From positions 1-60,944 of the forward strand of contig NZ_AUEY01000020.1 of the NCBI RefSeq assembly GCF_000426225.1: a stretch of DNA of 60,944 bases, in the 5' to 3' direction. Shown one piece after another: positions 45,188 through 55,594 of this stretch (the stretch's first letter is position 1; the number at the start of each line of letters is the position of its first letter). Origin of the DNA: Desulforegula conservatrix Mb1Pa (lineage in GTDB: Bacteria; Desulfobacterota; Desulfobacteria; Desulfobacterales; Desulforegulaceae). The translations under genes and the position numbers were made by a program. A model generated the notes under the pieces. The model was not told the origin of the DNA and made no database searches. It saw nothing but the letters and a program-made list of their open reading frames with translations.

Positions 45188-46204
45188 TCATATGCCGCAA
45201 GGGTCAATCTCTTTTTTGATCAGGCAGCATGCAATCCTTGATGCAGGTGTACCGTCAGACTTGTATTCAATATTGCCTGGCTGGATCATTCTGTTCATCA
45301 CGCAGCCTTCAGGGATGGAAAGCCCGAAAAAATTATCCTCGTTAAGAGGCGGCTGTTTCACTATTTTCCCATCTATGAATTCCAGGGCATGAACCGGGAA
45401 ATCCTCGCAAAGAGGGCATCTGTAGACCCTGCCGTTGGGAAATATGAAATAGTTTTCAGCCTCTGTTCCGCCGCACTCAAAAGTATCATCCGGCTCAAGA
45501 AACACCTTGGGATAAGTAACCTTTATGCCGTATCCAGCTGTTTTTTCCGCTACTGGCGGAATTTTCATGAGCCACTCGTTTTTGGATATCTGATTAGATA
45601 TTTGGGTGGTTTCTTTTCTGTCATGGGCTGCTTCGCCCCTTATGCCTATCACCTGGATGAAAAAATGCTTTATTCCGAGATCTCGTACAAGCTCAGGCAT
45701 AAATTCAAGCTCATGGATATTCGCTCTGCTGACCGTGAATATGGCGCTCGTGTTGAACCCTTTTTCCACGGACGATTTTATCCCTTTTATGCAGGTTTCG
45801 TAGCATCCAATGCCCCTCAGTCTGTCATTGGTCTCCATCGTTGCCCCGTCCAGGCTGAAGCTGAGAAAATCAAGCTCAGAAGGAGATATTCTGTCCAGAA
45901 ATTCATTGAACAGATAGCCGTTCGTATCGACTGTGATTGACTGATAGCCTATGGATCTTGCGAATCTGATCGCTTCAGGAAGATCAGGATGGAGGGTCGG
46001 CTCGCCTCCAAGAAATATGACGTTCGCTTTTTTACTTTTATCTGAAAAGGCTGAAAGCCATTCCTTGATTGTGGACAGTGGAAGGGTATTATGGCCGTGC
46101 TGCTTCGGGTTGATGTAGCAATGGGCGCATTTGAGATTGCATGCGGTCAGTATGTGAAAAAAAACATTGACCGCATTTTTTGAAAAACTGACTGTTTTAT
46201 TCAT
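45188..46204 (-). CDS. Radical SAM protein
   Basis: A 338-residue enzyme with the [4Fe-4S]/SAM motif CNLKCAHC (residues 22-29), GGEP (VIFLGGEPTLHPD) and a TNG motif (TVDTNGYLF). A C-terminal region with several Cys (CPLCEDFP, CVMN, ACC) may bind an extra cluster as in SPASM-type enzymes. The substrate is unknown. It starts 3 bp after the stop of a cyclic-nucleotide-binding protein gene, forming a two-gene unit. No peptide precursor gene was found beside it. Confidence 0.85.
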   Translation of the reverse strand: MNKTVSFSKNAVNVFFHILTACNLKCAHCYINPKQHGHNTLPLSTIKEWLSAFSDKSKKANVIFLGGEPTLHPDLPEAIRFARSIGYQSITVDTNGYLFNEFLDRISPSELDFLSFSLDGATMETNDRLRGIGCYETCIKGIKSSVEKGFNTSAIFTVSRANIHELEFMPELVRDLGIKHFFIQVIGIRGEAAHDRKETTQISNQISKNEWLMKIPPVAEKTAGYGIKVTYPKVFLEPDDTFECGGTEAENYFIFPNGRVYRCPLCEDFPVHALEFIDGKIVKQPPLNEDNFFGLSIPEGCVMNRMIQPGNIEYKSDGTPASRIACCLIKKEIDPCGI

Positions 46205-46207
46205 CAG

Positions 46208-46735
46208 CTATGAAGAACCCTTTATTTCAAGATGCTCCTTGAGAAATTTTACTTTCTGTTTCGACCTTACTAGCTCATCATTGGCGAGCCTTAGTCTTGC
46301 AGACATGAATTCCGCAAAAATTCTGTAAAGAAGTAGTAGGAAGTCCAGTCTTTCATCCCTTGTGTCATCATCTGCTAACCTTGATCTTGCAGAAGTGTCA
46401 ACTGCAAGGCATGTAACTTTGCCGGATGCATAAACAGAGGCGGATCTGCTCTTGCTGTCTATGACCCTCATTTCGCCGAATATTTCACCGATTCTGGATA
46501 TTGAGGCTATCTCATGTCCTTCCTTGGTGATTTTTATTGTACCGGACAGGAGAAAATAGAGCCATGGATCCATATCTCCCTCGCGGATAATTGCTTCTCC
46601 GTCCTCATATTCTCTCATCTTGCTGAGCCTTAAAAGCTTTCCAAGGTTTTGAGCCTCGAAATTTTTGAGCGCAGGAATAGTAAGGAGCTTTTGTATGTTT
46701 GAGATATTATCCTTGAGGTATTTGGTTTCTATCAT
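46208..46735 (-). CDS. Cyclic nucleotide-binding domain protein without DNA-binding domain
   Basis: A 175-residue protein. A CAP-type cyclic nucleotide-binding domain covers about 15-130 (EDGEAIIREGDMDPWLYFLLSGTIKI, GEIFGEMRVIDSKSRSASVYASGKV). The usual phosphate-binding RxA region is KSRSASV. The C-terminal part is a long helix ending in a basic stretch, with no helix-turn-helix. It may sense cAMP or a related ligand and regulate a partner, possibly the adjacent radical SAM enzyme. It lies 132 bp downstream of purF. Confidence 0.78.
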   Translation of the reverse strand: MIETKYLKDNISNIQKLLTIPALKNFEAQNLGKLLRLSKMREYEDGEAIIREGDMDPWLYFLLSGTIKITKEGHEIASISRIGEIFGEMRVIDSKSRSASVYASGKVTCLAVDTSARSRLADDDTRDERLDFLLLLYRIFAEFMSARLRLANDELVRSKQKVKFLKEHLEIKGSS

Positions 46736-46867
46736 GCTGCCTCCGCTGGACGATCGGGCCTAAGTTTTCAGGTAATGAATCTTATGGTAAGGCCTCCCGG
46801 GTTTTCCGGAAGGCCGACAGCTTCAAATTTATGGCGTGATACAACCTTACTTTTTTGAATATAGTCT

Positions 46868-48286
46868 CTAACGGCTTTCAAGACAAGCTTTTGAAACATT
46901 TTCACTGAATTTGACAGGATAATTGCCGTCAAAACAGGCCTTGCAGTAATTATTTTCAGGGTCAGGCGTTTTTGTAGACTCAAGAAGCCCTTCAATGGAA
47001 AGGTAATGCAATGAATCGAGACCAAGATAATCCCTCAGTTCTTCGACGCTCATCCTTGACGCGATCAGCTCTCCCTTGCTGGAAAAATCTATGCCGTAGT
47101 GGCAAGGGAATTTATGTGGAGGACAGCTTATCCGCATGTGAACCTTATTGACACCAAGCTCACGAAGCGCCTTTATTCTCGTCTTGGCGGTGGTTCCTCT
47201 TATTATGGAGTCTTCAACTATTATAATATCTTTGCCTTTAAGAAGCTCTTTCACTGGGTTCAGCTTCACCCTCACGCCAAAGTCGCGCATTCCCTGGGTT
47301 GGTTGTATGAATGTTCTTCCCACATAATGATTTCTTATCATTCCCATTTCAAAAGGAATTCCGGATTCTTCGGCGTATCCGATTGCAGCATAGCTTCCTG
47401 AATCAGGGAAAGGCATTACAAGATCTGCCGGAACATGGCTTTCACGTGCCAGTCTTCTTCCATGATCCTTTCTTGTAAGATATACGTTTTTGCCGAAAAT
47501 TGTGCTGTCTGGGCGGGCAAAATAAATATATTCGAAAATACAGACAGATTTTTTTTCTATCTTTTCAGGCATAATGCTTCGTATGCCTTCATTGTTTATT
47601 ATGACTATCTCGCCTGGTTCAAGCTCTCTGATGAATTCGGCCTGGATAAGATCAAGGGCGCATGTCTCGGATGCAAGGACATACGAGCCGTTGAGCATTC
47701 CAAGACAAAGAGGTCTGAATCCGTTGGAATCCTTGATTCCTATAAGATCCCCTTCGCTTGTCAGGGCAATAAAGGAATAAGCGCCTTTTAATCTTTGCGT
47801 TGCTTTTTGAAGAGCTTCATCAAAACCGAACTTCAGATTTTTTATGAAAAGATGAATCGCAACTTCTGTGTCCATTGTAGTCTGGAAAATTGAGCCTTCA
47901 TTTTCGAGTTCAGATTTGATTTCATAAGCATTGACAATATTGCCGTTGTGAGCCAGGGCATAGCTTCTTTTTTTGTGTCGCGCCACAAATGGCTGGGCAT
48001 TTGCAATATTGGAGCTTCCTGTTGTGGAATATCTGACATGGCCGACGGCGCAGTTGCCTTTCAGATTTTTAAGTTCTTCCCCTCGGAAAACCTCATTTAC
48101 CAGACCCATGCCTTTGTGACCATCAAGATTTCCATCGTTTGCCACCACAATCCCCGCGCTTTCCTGGCCTCTGTGCTGGAGAGCGTAAAGACCGAAATAT
48201 GTCAGGGTTGCCGCATCCGGATGTCCGTGGATCCCGAATACGCCACATGCTTCTCTTGGTTTTTCAGACTCAAAAATATTATACAT
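46868..48286 (-). CDS. purF: Amidophosphoribosyltransferase
   Basis: A 472-residue enzyme with a 13-residue propeptide and catalytic Cys14 (REACGVFGI). PRPP motif [13 protein letters not shown]. The C-terminal [13 protein letters not shown] pair fits the iron-sulfur ligands of the Bacillus-type enzyme, so an oxygen-sensitive [4Fe-4S] cluster is expected, in line with an anaerobe. It makes phosphoribosylamine from PRPP and glutamine in purine synthesis. It starts 8 bp inside the end of carB, so the genes are translationally linked. Confidence 0.95.
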   Translation of the reverse strand: MYNIFESEKPREACGVFGIHGHPDAATLTYFGLYALQHRGQESAGIVVANDGNLDGHKGMGLVNEVFRGEELKNLKGNCAVGHVRYSTTGSSNIANAQPFVARHKKRSYALAHNGNIVNAYEIKSELENEGSIFQTTMDTEVAIHLFIKNLKFGFDEALQKATQRLKGAYSFIALTSEGDLIGIKDSNGFRPLCLGMLNGSYVLASETCALDLIQAEFIRELEPGEIVIINNEGIRSIMPEKIEKKSVCIFEYIYFARPDSTIFGKNVYLTRKDHGRRLARESHVPADLVMPFPDSGSYAAIGYAEESGIPFEMGMIRNHYVGRTFIQPTQGMRDFGVRVKLNPVKELLKGKDIIIVEDSIIRGTTAKTRIKALRELGVNKVHMRISCPPHKFPCHYGIDFSSKGELIASRMSVEELRDYLGLDSLHYLSIEGLLESTKTPDPENNYCKACFDGNYPVKFSENVSKACLESR

Positions 48287-51200
48287 GATACTCCTGCAGC
48301 GTTTTTACTGCCATATCTCTGGCCTTTAATGTGATGACAGCATCACATATGGCCTGGGCGCTTGACATTGTTGTGGTGTAAGGAATGTTGAATTTAAGGG
48401 CGGCCCTTCTTATCTGGAATCCGTCCTGTTTTTCGTCGCTTCCTGATGGCGTGTTTATTATAAGATCAATTTCACTGTTCATGATGGCGTCGACAACATG
48501 GGGACGTCCAACAGAAACCTTGTTGATCATCTTATTCTCTATGCCTTTTTCTTTAAGAAAAGCTGATGTGCCCCTGGTTGCCACTATTTTGAATCCAGCG
48601 TCTATAAACTGTTTCGCGATTTTTTCAGCGGCAGGTTTGTCTGAGTCCTTGACACTTATGAAAAGCGTTCCGGTTACAGGCAGATGGTTACCCGATGCTG
48701 ACTGGGCCTTGGCAAAAGCCATGGCGAAATCATCGTCAACGCCCATTACCTCGCCTGTGGATTTCATCTCAGGGCCGAGAAGGGTATCAACGTCCGGGAA
48801 TCTGTCAAACGGAAGAACAACTTCCTTGACAGAAGTGTGGGGCGGCACCGGATCAGCGTGAAGCCCAAAATCATCGAGGGTTTTTCCAAGCATGATTTTT
48901 GTGGCTATTTTTGCAAAAGGAATTCCAGTAGCCTTGCTAACAAAAGGAATTGTTCTCGAGGCCCTCGGATTTACTTCGATTACATATAATTTGTTGTCTT
49001 TCACAGCATACTGGACGTTCATTAGGCCGACAACATTAAGTTCCTTTGCCATTGCCCTTGTAGCCACCCTCATCTCTTCGAGCATTGAATTGTCTGCCGT
49101 ATGCGGAGGAAGAACGCAGGCCGAATCTCCTGAATGGATTCCCGCTTCTTCGATGTGCTCCATCATTCCGGCGATAATTGTTCGTTTGCCGTCTGATATT
49201 CCGTCAACATCGAATTCTGTGGCGTCTTCAAGGAATTTGTCTATGAGGACAGGATGATCAGGAGATACATCAATCGCTATTTTTGTGAAATTTCTCAGCT
49301 CTTCAGGATTATAAACAATCTTCATTGCTCTTCCGCCAAGCACGAATGACGGGCGGACAATCACAGGGTAACCTATCTCCTCGGCAACCTTTTCAGCTTC
49401 AGCTATATTCATCGCAGTGCCGTTGGGCGGCTGGACAAGTCCCAGCTTGTTAAGCATTACCTGGAAGAGCTTTCTGTCTTCTGCCATTGCAATGCTTTCG
49501 GCTGATGTTCCAAGAATCGGCACTCCAGATTCAGCCAGCTGTCCAGCAAGATTTAGAGGCGTCTGGCCTCCGAATTGGATTATGAGACCGTCTGGTTCTT
49601 CGTTTTCAATTATATGAAGAACGTCTTCCCTGGTCAGAGGCTCAAAATAAAGCTTGTCCGAGGTGTCATAGTCCGTACTTACAGTCTCGGGATTAGAGTT
49701 GACCATGATGCTTTCAACGCCTTCTTCTCTAAGCGCCATTGAAGCATGAACACAGCAGTAGTCGAATTCAATTCCCTGGCCTATTCTGTTCGGACCGCCG
49801 CCAAGAATCATAACCTTTTTTCTGTCAGATACCCTGGATTCGTCTTCTGTTTCATAGGTCGAATAATAATATGGAGTGGCTGCATAAAATTCTGCGGCGC
49901 AGGTATCAACAAGTTTATAAACCGGCTTCATACCGAGAGACTTGCGGTATTTTTCAACTTCTCTGTCAGTGGCTTTTGTCAGATAGGCGATCTGTCTGTC
50001 TGAAAAACCAAGACGCTTTGCTTTATAAAGAACATCTTCGGGAAGCAGTTTGCCTTCGAATTTTTCAATCTCGGACTCAAAGGAAACAATCTGATTTATC
50101 TGATTAATGAACCAAGGATCTATTTTTGTCAGCTCATGTACTTCATTCTCGGACATTCCGGACTTGAGCGCATAACGTAGATAGAATATTCTTTTTGAGT
50201 TAGGAGTCACAAGGTGATGAAGAATTTCCTGCTTAGTGGGCTGTTTTCCGGTGGTGTCTATGACATCCTTGCCGTCGGCACCCATTCCTGCGCGGCCCGT
50301 CTCAAGCGACCTGAACGCCTTCTGGAAAGCTTCTTTGAAGGTTCTTCCTATGGACATGGCCTCGCCGACCGATTTCATGGCCGTTGTAAGATAATCCTGG
50401 GTTTCAGGGAATTTTTCAAATGTCCATCTTGGAACTTTTACAACACAGTAGTCTATGGTCGGCTCAAATGATGCCATGGTCTGGCCGCCGGTTATGTCAT
50501 TGGGCAGCTCGTCGAGGGTATAGCCCACGGCAAGTTTTGCGGCTATTTTAGCTATCGGGTATCCTGTCGCCTTTGAAGCAAGGGCTGAACTTCTTGAAAC
50601 CCTTGGGTTCATTTCGATGATGACCATTTCACCATCTTCGGGATTAACGGCAAACTGGACATTTGATCCGCCTGTATCGACTCCGATTTCCCTAAGAATT
50701 GCGATGGCAGCATCGCGCATGACCTGGAATTCCTTGTCTGTCAGGGTCTGGGCAGGAGCCACTGTTATGCTGTCTCCTGTGTGGACACCCATGGGATCAA
50801 GGTTTTCAATGGAACAGATTATGATTACGTTGTCTTTTTTGTCTCTTACAACCTCAAGCTCATATTCTTTCCAGCCGAGAATGGACTTTTCTATCATGAC
50901 CTGGGAAATGAGACTCGCGTCAAGCCCTGCCTTTGCAATCAGCTCAAGCTCTTCAGGGTTGTATGCGACTCCGCCGCCTGTTCCTCCAAGCGTGAAGCTG
51001 GGGCGTATGATCACGGGAAAACCGATTGCGTCTGCAACTTCCCTAGCCTGGGTCATGTTTTTTGCAAAACCGCTTTCAGGAATCTTGAGGCCGATTTTGG
51101 TCATGGCATCGCGGAAAAGTTCCCTGTCTTCAGCTTTTTTGATGGCGTCAAGGGATGCACCGATCAGTTCCACATTGTACTTTTCAAGAACACCCATTTC

Positions 51201-51509
51201 CGCGACTTTTACGGCAGTATTGAGGCCTGTCTGGCCACCGAGGGTCGGGAGAAGGGCATCAGGTCTTTCCCTTTCGATTATTTTTGCCACTATTTCGGGA
51301 GTGACAGGCTCTATGTAAGTTCTGTCAGCGGTCTCCGGGTCTGTCATGATTGTGGCTGGATTGCTGTTTACGAGTATTACCTCGTAGCCTTCCTCCTTGA
51401 GGGCTTTGCATGCCTGGGTTCCTGAATAGTCGAATTCGCAGGCTTGTCCGATTATTATCGGGCCCGCGCCTATGATCATTATTCTTTTTATGTCTGTTCT
51501 TTTCGGCAT
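48279..51509 (-). CDS. carB: Carbamoyl phosphate synthase large subunit
   Basis: A 1076-residue protein of standard length. Two homologous halves each begin with a [17 protein letters not shown]-like motif (near 15 and 560) and hold ATP-grasp motifs ([25 protein letters not shown]). The C-terminal allosteric MGS-like domain is about 940-1076 ([20 protein letters not shown]). Together with CarA it makes carbamoyl phosphate for pyrimidine and arginine synthesis. It lies 81 bp downstream of carA and overlaps purF by 8 bp. No pyrR-type leader was recognised. Confidence 0.97.
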   Translation of the reverse strand: MPKRTDIKRIMIIGAGPIIIGQACEFDYSGTQACKALKEEGYEVILVNSNPATIMTDPETADRTYIEPVTPEIVAKIIERERPDALLPTLGGQTGLNTAVKVAEMGVLEKYNVELIGASLDAIKKAEDRELFRDAMTKIGLKIPESGFAKNMTQAREVADAIGFPVIIRPSFTLGGTGGGVAYNPEELELIAKAGLDASLISQVMIEKSILGWKEYELEVVRDKKDNVIIICSIENLDPMGVHTGDSITVAPAQTLTDKEFQVMRDAAIAILREIGVDTGGSNVQFAVNPEDGEMVIIEMNPRVSRSSALASKATGYPIAKIAAKLAVGYTLDELPNDITGGQTMASFEPTIDYCVVKVPRWTFEKFPETQDYLTTAMKSVGEAMSIGRTFKEAFQKAFRSLETGRAGMGADGKDVIDTTGKQPTKQEILHHLVTPNSKRIFYLRYALKSGMSENEVHELTKIDPWFINQINQIVSFESEIEKFEGKLLPEDVLYKAKRLGFSDRQIAYLTKATDREVEKYRKSLGMKPVYKLVDTCAAEFYAATPYYYSTYETEDESRVSDRKKVMILGGGPNRIGQGIEFDYCCVHASMALREEGVESIMVNSNPETVSTDYDTSDKLYFEPLTREDVLHIIENEEPDGLIIQFGGQTPLNLAGQLAESGVPILGTSAESIAMAEDRKLFQVMLNKLGLVQPPNGTAMNIAEAEKVAEEIGYPVIVRPSFVLGGRAMKIVYNPEELRNFTKIAIDVSPDHPVLIDKFLEDATEFDVDGISDGKRTIIAGMMEHIEEAGIHSGDSACVLPPHTADNSMLEEMRVATRAMAKELNVVGLMNVQYAVKDNKLYVIEVNPRASRTIPFVSKATGIPFAKIATKIMLGKTLDDFGLHADPVPPHTSVKEVVLPFDRFPDVDTLLGPEMKSTGEVMGVDDDFAMAFAKAQSASGNHLPVTGTLFISVKDSDKPAAEKIAKQFIDAGFKIVATRGTSAFLKEKGIENKMINKVSVGRPHVVDAIMNSEIDLIINTPSGSDEKQDGFQIRRAALKFNIPYTTTMSSAQAICDAVITLKARDMAVKTLQEYHV

Positions 51510-51590
51510 TTTTCCGGACTTATGTATTGAGGTTTTTATAAAAGCTCAAGTCTGTGACCAATTCAAATCTGGCGAAATCAAAATCAGGCT

Positions 51591-52751
51591 TTAGCATGCA
51601 GTTTTGGGATCAGCTTCAAACGCTTTTACCGCTTCTGCAAATTCTTCAAACAGATATCCCGAATCATGAGGCCCTGGTGAAGCCTCCGGATGGTGCTGAA
51701 CCGTGAATATAGGCAATTTTTTGTGCCTGAAACCCTCAAGCGTATTGTCGTTCAGATTCATATGCGTTATTTCGAGGTCATTCACATCAAGGCTGTTCAG
51801 ATCAACGGCAAAACCGTGATTCTGGGATGTAATTTCAATCCTGCCTGATTTTCTGTTCTGAACAGGCTGGTTTCCGCCTCTGTGACCGAACTTGAGTTTG
51901 AATGTCTTTCCGCCCATGGCAAGTCCGAGGAGCTGGTTGCCGAGGCAGATTCCGAATATTGGTCTGAATCCGATGAGGTCGCGGATGGTATTAATGGCAT
52001 AATTCAGAGGCTCAGGGTCTCCGGGGCCGTTTGACAGGAATATAGCCTGGGGTTCTATTCTTTTTACGGCTTCCGCAGACGTGAATGCAGGCACAACAAG
52101 GACTGTGAATCCGGCCCGTTCAAGCGAACGAAGAATATTGAATTTTATTCCAAAGTCAAATGCCACAAGAGTAAGCTTTTTGTTTTCAGGCCAGATTTCA
52201 GGCCCAGCTTTTTCAATGTCTGCTTCTATGGTTTTGGAAGCTCCGCCTATCCAGAAATATGGCTTTGCTGTGGTCACATCTTTCACAAGATCCTGACCTG
52301 CCATTTTGGGAATGGACCGAGCTTTTTTTACAAGGGACTCTGGATCAAGATCAATTGATGAAATTACGCCCCTGAGCGCTCCGTTTGTTCTGAGGTGTTT
52401 GGTCAGAGCCCTTGTATCAAGCTCGTCTATTCCCATTACACCGTATGACTTAAGATAATCAGCAAGGGTCGAAGTTGATCTGTAATTGCTTGGAAAATCC
52501 TGATATTCGCGCACAATAAAGGCAGCAACATGGATGGAGGCCGATTCGATATCTTCAGGATTTATGCCGTAATTACCAATCAAAGGATATGTCATGGTAA
52601 CCATCTGGCCTTTGTATGAAGGATCTGTCAGGACTTCCTGATAGCCAGTCATACTGGTGTTGAAAACAGCTTCGCCCGAAGTCTCGCCGGGCCCGGTGAA
52701 TGATCGGCATGGAAAAATTCTGCCGTCTTCCAGGGCAAGTAATGCTTTCAT
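51591..52751 (-). CDS. carA: Carbamoyl phosphate synthase small subunit
   Basis: A 386-residue protein of standard length. Class I amidotransferase nucleophile Cys in GICLGNQLLGLA, with HHPEASPGPHD supplying His and Glu. The N-terminal domain starts ALLALEDGRIFPCRSF and includes TSMTGYQEVLTDPSY. It hydrolyses glutamine and channels ammonia to CarB. GGAAGG precedes the ATG at 52751. Confidence 0.97.
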   Translation of the reverse strand: MKALLALEDGRIFPCRSFTGPGETSGEAVFNTSMTGYQEVLTDPSYKGQMVTMTYPLIGNYGINPEDIESASIHVAAFIVREYQDFPSNYRSTSTLADYLKSYGVMGIDELDTRALTKHLRTNGALRGVISSIDLDPESLVKKARSIPKMAGQDLVKDVTTAKPYFWIGGASKTIEADIEKAGPEIWPENKKLTLVAFDFGIKFNILRSLERAGFTVLVVPAFTSAEAVKRIEPQAIFLSNGPGDPEPLNYAINTIRDLIGFRPIFGICLGNQLLGLAMGGKTFKLKFGHRGGNQPVQNRKSGRIEITSQNHGFAVDLNSLDVNDLEITHMNLNDNTLEGFRHKKLPIFTVQHHPEASPGPHDSGYLFEEFAEAVKAFEADPKTAC

Positions 52752-53082
52752 TTTTTGCCTTCCTAAAAAGGTTCAGGCCGGACGCACGTCACCTTTCCGA
52801 GTGGTGAGTGTTCCCGGCATGTTTGTATTTTATAAACTTTCAGGTTTTTTGCCTGCTGAGAATTCTTATTGCCATTTCATTCTGTAATATGCAAGCAAAT
52901 CCGTCAGAAATTTTCAACGGCTTTGAAGTATTGATTTATATTGTTTTCCTTGAACAATTTCTTCTAAATGAAAAATTAATTTTTTAGAGGTGGCCTTTAG
53001 GTTTAGGCCGTAAAGCAAGAGAGGGCTTAAAAAGCCCCCTCTTTTTCTAAAGCATATTTTTTAAAACGCTATGGAAGATTCA
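52752..53082. other. Intergenic region between carA and the glutamate synthase genes
   Basis: No gene is seen. It must hold the carA promoter (minus strand). A hairpin near 53020-53045 may end the glutamate synthase transcript. A small GGCCT/AGGCC hairpin is at about 52992-53008. Confidence 0.55.
53018..53046. terminator. Probable terminator hairpin
   Basis: GAGGGCTT pairs with AAGCCCCCTC with one bulged base, followed by TTTTT on the plus strand. It lies about 35 bp beyond the stop of the glutamate synthase gene on the minus strand. The T-run suits the plus strand better, so its use in ending the minus-strand transcript is uncertain. Confidence 0.5.
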
Positions 53083-55410
53083 TTATTCCAGAGGCGAATT
53101 CACCGTAAGATTCCATATCCCGCATGGACAGGCTCCGGCGCAGAATCCGCAGGCAATACATTTGTCGGCATTGACCCTGTACTCAAAGTCGCTGAATCCG
53201 ATCTGTTTTCTTGAGATTGCGGCCTCAGGGCAGACCGCGACACAGATTCCGCAGTCCCTGCATTTTCCGCAGGATGCGCATTCTGCTCCGCACTGCTCGT
53301 TGTCACCGTACTCGAGAATCCTTGGATCATAGTATTCAAGTTTGATTCTGTTTTTGTCTATCATCAGCCTTGTGTCTGACTGGGGCCGTTTGCCTCCGAT
53401 TATGTCAGATATTGCATTGGCTGATATGCGTCCGGCTCCTATGGCATCTGTGATGAGACCGGCTTTTACGATGTCGCCTATGGCAAAAATTTTGGAATCT
53501 GTGGTCTGAAACACATCATTTACTGTGATGAGACCTTTTTCGACCCTTATTCTTTCGGGTAGGAAGTCAAGATCAGCAGCATCGCCAATTGAAACAACAA
53601 CTGTGTCAGCCGGAATTATTTCGCCTGTCGTGAGCTTCACGCCTTCAGAAGTGATCTCGCTTGTAAAGCAAGGATACCTGAAAATTGCGCCCACATGTTC
53701 AGCTTCTTCCTTTTCCTTGCCGAAAGCAGCTGGCTTCTGAACGTCGATGAGGGTGACTGTCTCTGCGCCAAGGCGTTTTGCCTCGGTTGCGACATCGCAA
53801 CCTACGTTTCCTGCTCCTATTACAACAACGTTTTTTCCTGGCTTGATCGCGTTTGCCTTGGATTTCAAAAGAAAATCAAGGGATGTGACGAGCCTTTCCT
53901 TGCCCGGAACAGGAAGGGTCCTTGGTTTCTGGGCGCCTGTTGCAATTATTACAAAATCGTATTCAGCCGCGATCTTTTCAAATTCAGCTTTTGTTATTTC
54001 CGATGTCTGGACATGGCCGACGACGTCCCTCACCCTTTCAAGTTCCTTGGAGATTACTTCCTTTGGAATTCTTGTGTTAGGAATGACAGAAGTTATTTTT
54101 CCGCCTATTTCTTCAGCATTGTCGAAAATAAACACTTCGTGACCAGCCTGTCTGAGTTGCCATGCCGCTGAAATACCGGCAGGGCCACCGCCTATGATGG
54201 CGACTTTTTTACCCGAAAGCTCTGGCAGTTTTGGAGTTTTTGCCTTTATGCTTGCTTTTCCAAGAAGCGTAATGTCAACCGGAGCCATTCCTGCGTCTGC
54301 CTTGGTACATGCTCCCATGCACGGATTCGGGCAGAGATATCCGCAGACAGTGGCAGGGAATGGAGAATACGCAAGGGCCATGTCAACGGCCTCGTCGATT
54401 CTTCCTTCACGAACAAGTCTCCAGCGTTCCTGGACAGGAATACCTGACGGGCAGGTTGCCTGGCATGGAGCCATGTATTTGTCGTTTTCCCACACAGGCA
54501 CGTATCTTCTTAGATCTCCTGTTGTAATCAGTGGGATTGGACTCATGTCCATGTCCGAAAGATCGCCTATGAGGCCGCCTTTCCCAAGTTCGGCATTCCA
54601 TACGTTCTTATGAAAGTCTGACATGGACATTCTGTTTGAACCGCCTTTTTCCTGCGGCCCTTTGGCAGTTATCTTACGCCAGTCTGATCTTACTGACATT
54701 GGATCAAGAAGTTCTTGTCTGCTTATTTTTTCAAGATAGGCTTTTAAATTTGATGTCAGCCAGTTCCAGTCTTCGTCTGTTATTTCAACTTCCTTGGCGT
54801 CTGCCTTGCTGTATCCGTCGAAAGGCCCTCTGACATATACTGTTCCGCTCACCATTCCAACCAGCGGACGGTATCCGAGAACATTTTGCGGAGACTGTGA
54901 TTTCCAGCCGCAGATTACGGCTATGCCGCCTGCCATGAACTCGCCGAAATAGTCTCCAACGCTGCCGAGTACCCATACTTCAGGAGGCTCGAATCGCGGA
55001 TTCTTTTTGGTCATGGTCATGGCTCTGGAGCCGGTATTGCCCGCTATATAAAGCTTTCCCTGGGCCATTGCGTTGGCGGCTCCGTTGCCAGCGTTGCCGT
55101 GGACAATTATTTCAGCTCCTGCATTGAGCCAGCCCAGATCTTCCGAGACAGGGCCCATTATTTCTATGGTGGTGTTCGGATACGCAAATGACCCGAGTCT
55201 CTGACCCGGAGGTCCGACAACCTTTATATAGACCTTTTCTGCTCCGGCCTTCCAGAGTCTGCCTCCGATTCCGTGCTGGCCGAAGGCGTCGACCACTATG
55301 TTTCTGTGGCCATCTTCAATGGCTTTTTGTATTCTTTCTTCAAGCAGTCTGGAGTCAATCCTGATTCCATTTTCCTTGCCTGAAATTGTATAAGCTGGTG
55401 TCTTGCTCAT
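53083..55410 (-). CDS. Glutamate synthase subunit: GXGXG domain fused to NADPH/flavin reductase and ferredoxin
   Basis: A 775-residue fusion. Residues 20-230 are the GXGXG domain of the large glutamate synthase subunit (HGNAGNGAANAMAQG). About 310-680 is a GltD-like FAD/NAD(P) reductase with FAD motif VAIIGGGPAGISAA, NAD(P) motif VVVIGAGNVGCDVA and N-terminal Cys clusters. About 700-770 holds two [4Fe-4S] sets (CGKCRDCGICVAVCPEA, CIACGFCAGACPCG). It passes electrons to the FMN subunit. Together with the two genes upstream it forms a split glutamate synthase of the kind seen in archaea and sulfate reducers. CGGAGAAAAG precedes the ATG. Confidence 0.88.
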   Translation of the reverse strand: MSKTPAYTISGKENGIRIDSRLLEERIQKAIEDGHRNIVVDAFGQHGIGGRLWKAGAEKVYIKVVGPPGQRLGSFAYPNTTIEIMGPVSEDLGWLNAGAEIIVHGNAGNGAANAMAQGKLYIAGNTGSRAMTMTKKNPRFEPPEVWVLGSVGDYFGEFMAGGIAVICGWKSQSPQNVLGYRPLVGMVSGTVYVRGPFDGYSKADAKEVEITDEDWNWLTSNLKAYLEKISRQELLDPMSVRSDWRKITAKGPQEKGGSNRMSMSDFHKNVWNAELGKGGLIGDLSDMDMSPIPLITTGDLRRYVPVWENDKYMAPCQATCPSGIPVQERWRLVREGRIDEAVDMALAYSPFPATVCGYLCPNPCMGACTKADAGMAPVDITLLGKASIKAKTPKLPELSGKKVAIIGGGPAGISAAWQLRQAGHEVFIFDNAEEIGGKITSVIPNTRIPKEVISKELERVRDVVGHVQTSEITKAEFEKIAAEYDFVIIATGAQKPRTLPVPGKERLVTSLDFLLKSKANAIKPGKNVVVIGAGNVGCDVATEAKRLGAETVTLIDVQKPAAFGKEKEEAEHVGAIFRYPCFTSEITSEGVKLTTGEIIPADTVVVSIGDAADLDFLPERIRVEKGLITVNDVFQTTDSKIFAIGDIVKAGLITDAIGAGRISANAISDIIGGKRPQSDTRLMIDKNRIKLEYYDPRILEYGDNEQCGAECASCGKCRDCGICVAVCPEAAISRKQIGFSDFEYRVNADKCIACGFCAGACPCGIWNLTVNSPLE

Positions 55411-55594
55411 GACTTTTCTCCGAAAAACGGTTATGCCCTTTATTTGGGCAGTTTCGGCTCTGTATATTTTTGATTTTTGATCGGTGATTTTTGAATTATT
55501 TGGCCTGTTCTCCTAAATCAAAAATTCAAATTCAAAAATCAGGGATTGTCGGATTACGGACAAAGGACGTCCTATCCGATTTTTCACAACTGGC
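55411..55594. promoter_or_regulatory. Hairpin-bearing gap between glutamate synthase subunit genes
   Basis: TGATTTTTGAATT (55487-55499) and AATTCAAAAATCA (55529-55541) are a perfect 13-bp inverted repeat. Directly after lies a palindromic repeat (55548-55580) that also occurs at 60478. The pair could attenuate or process the transcript between the FMN subunit gene and the reductase fusion gene, or mark an internal repeat insertion. Confidence 0.55.
55548..55580. repeat. Short palindromic repeat, copy 1
   Basis: GTCGGATTACGGACAAAGG followed by ACGTCCTATCCGA; matches 60478-60511. The GTCGGATTA/TAATCCGAC palindrome is a common proteobacterial intergenic repeat type. Confidence 0.75.
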
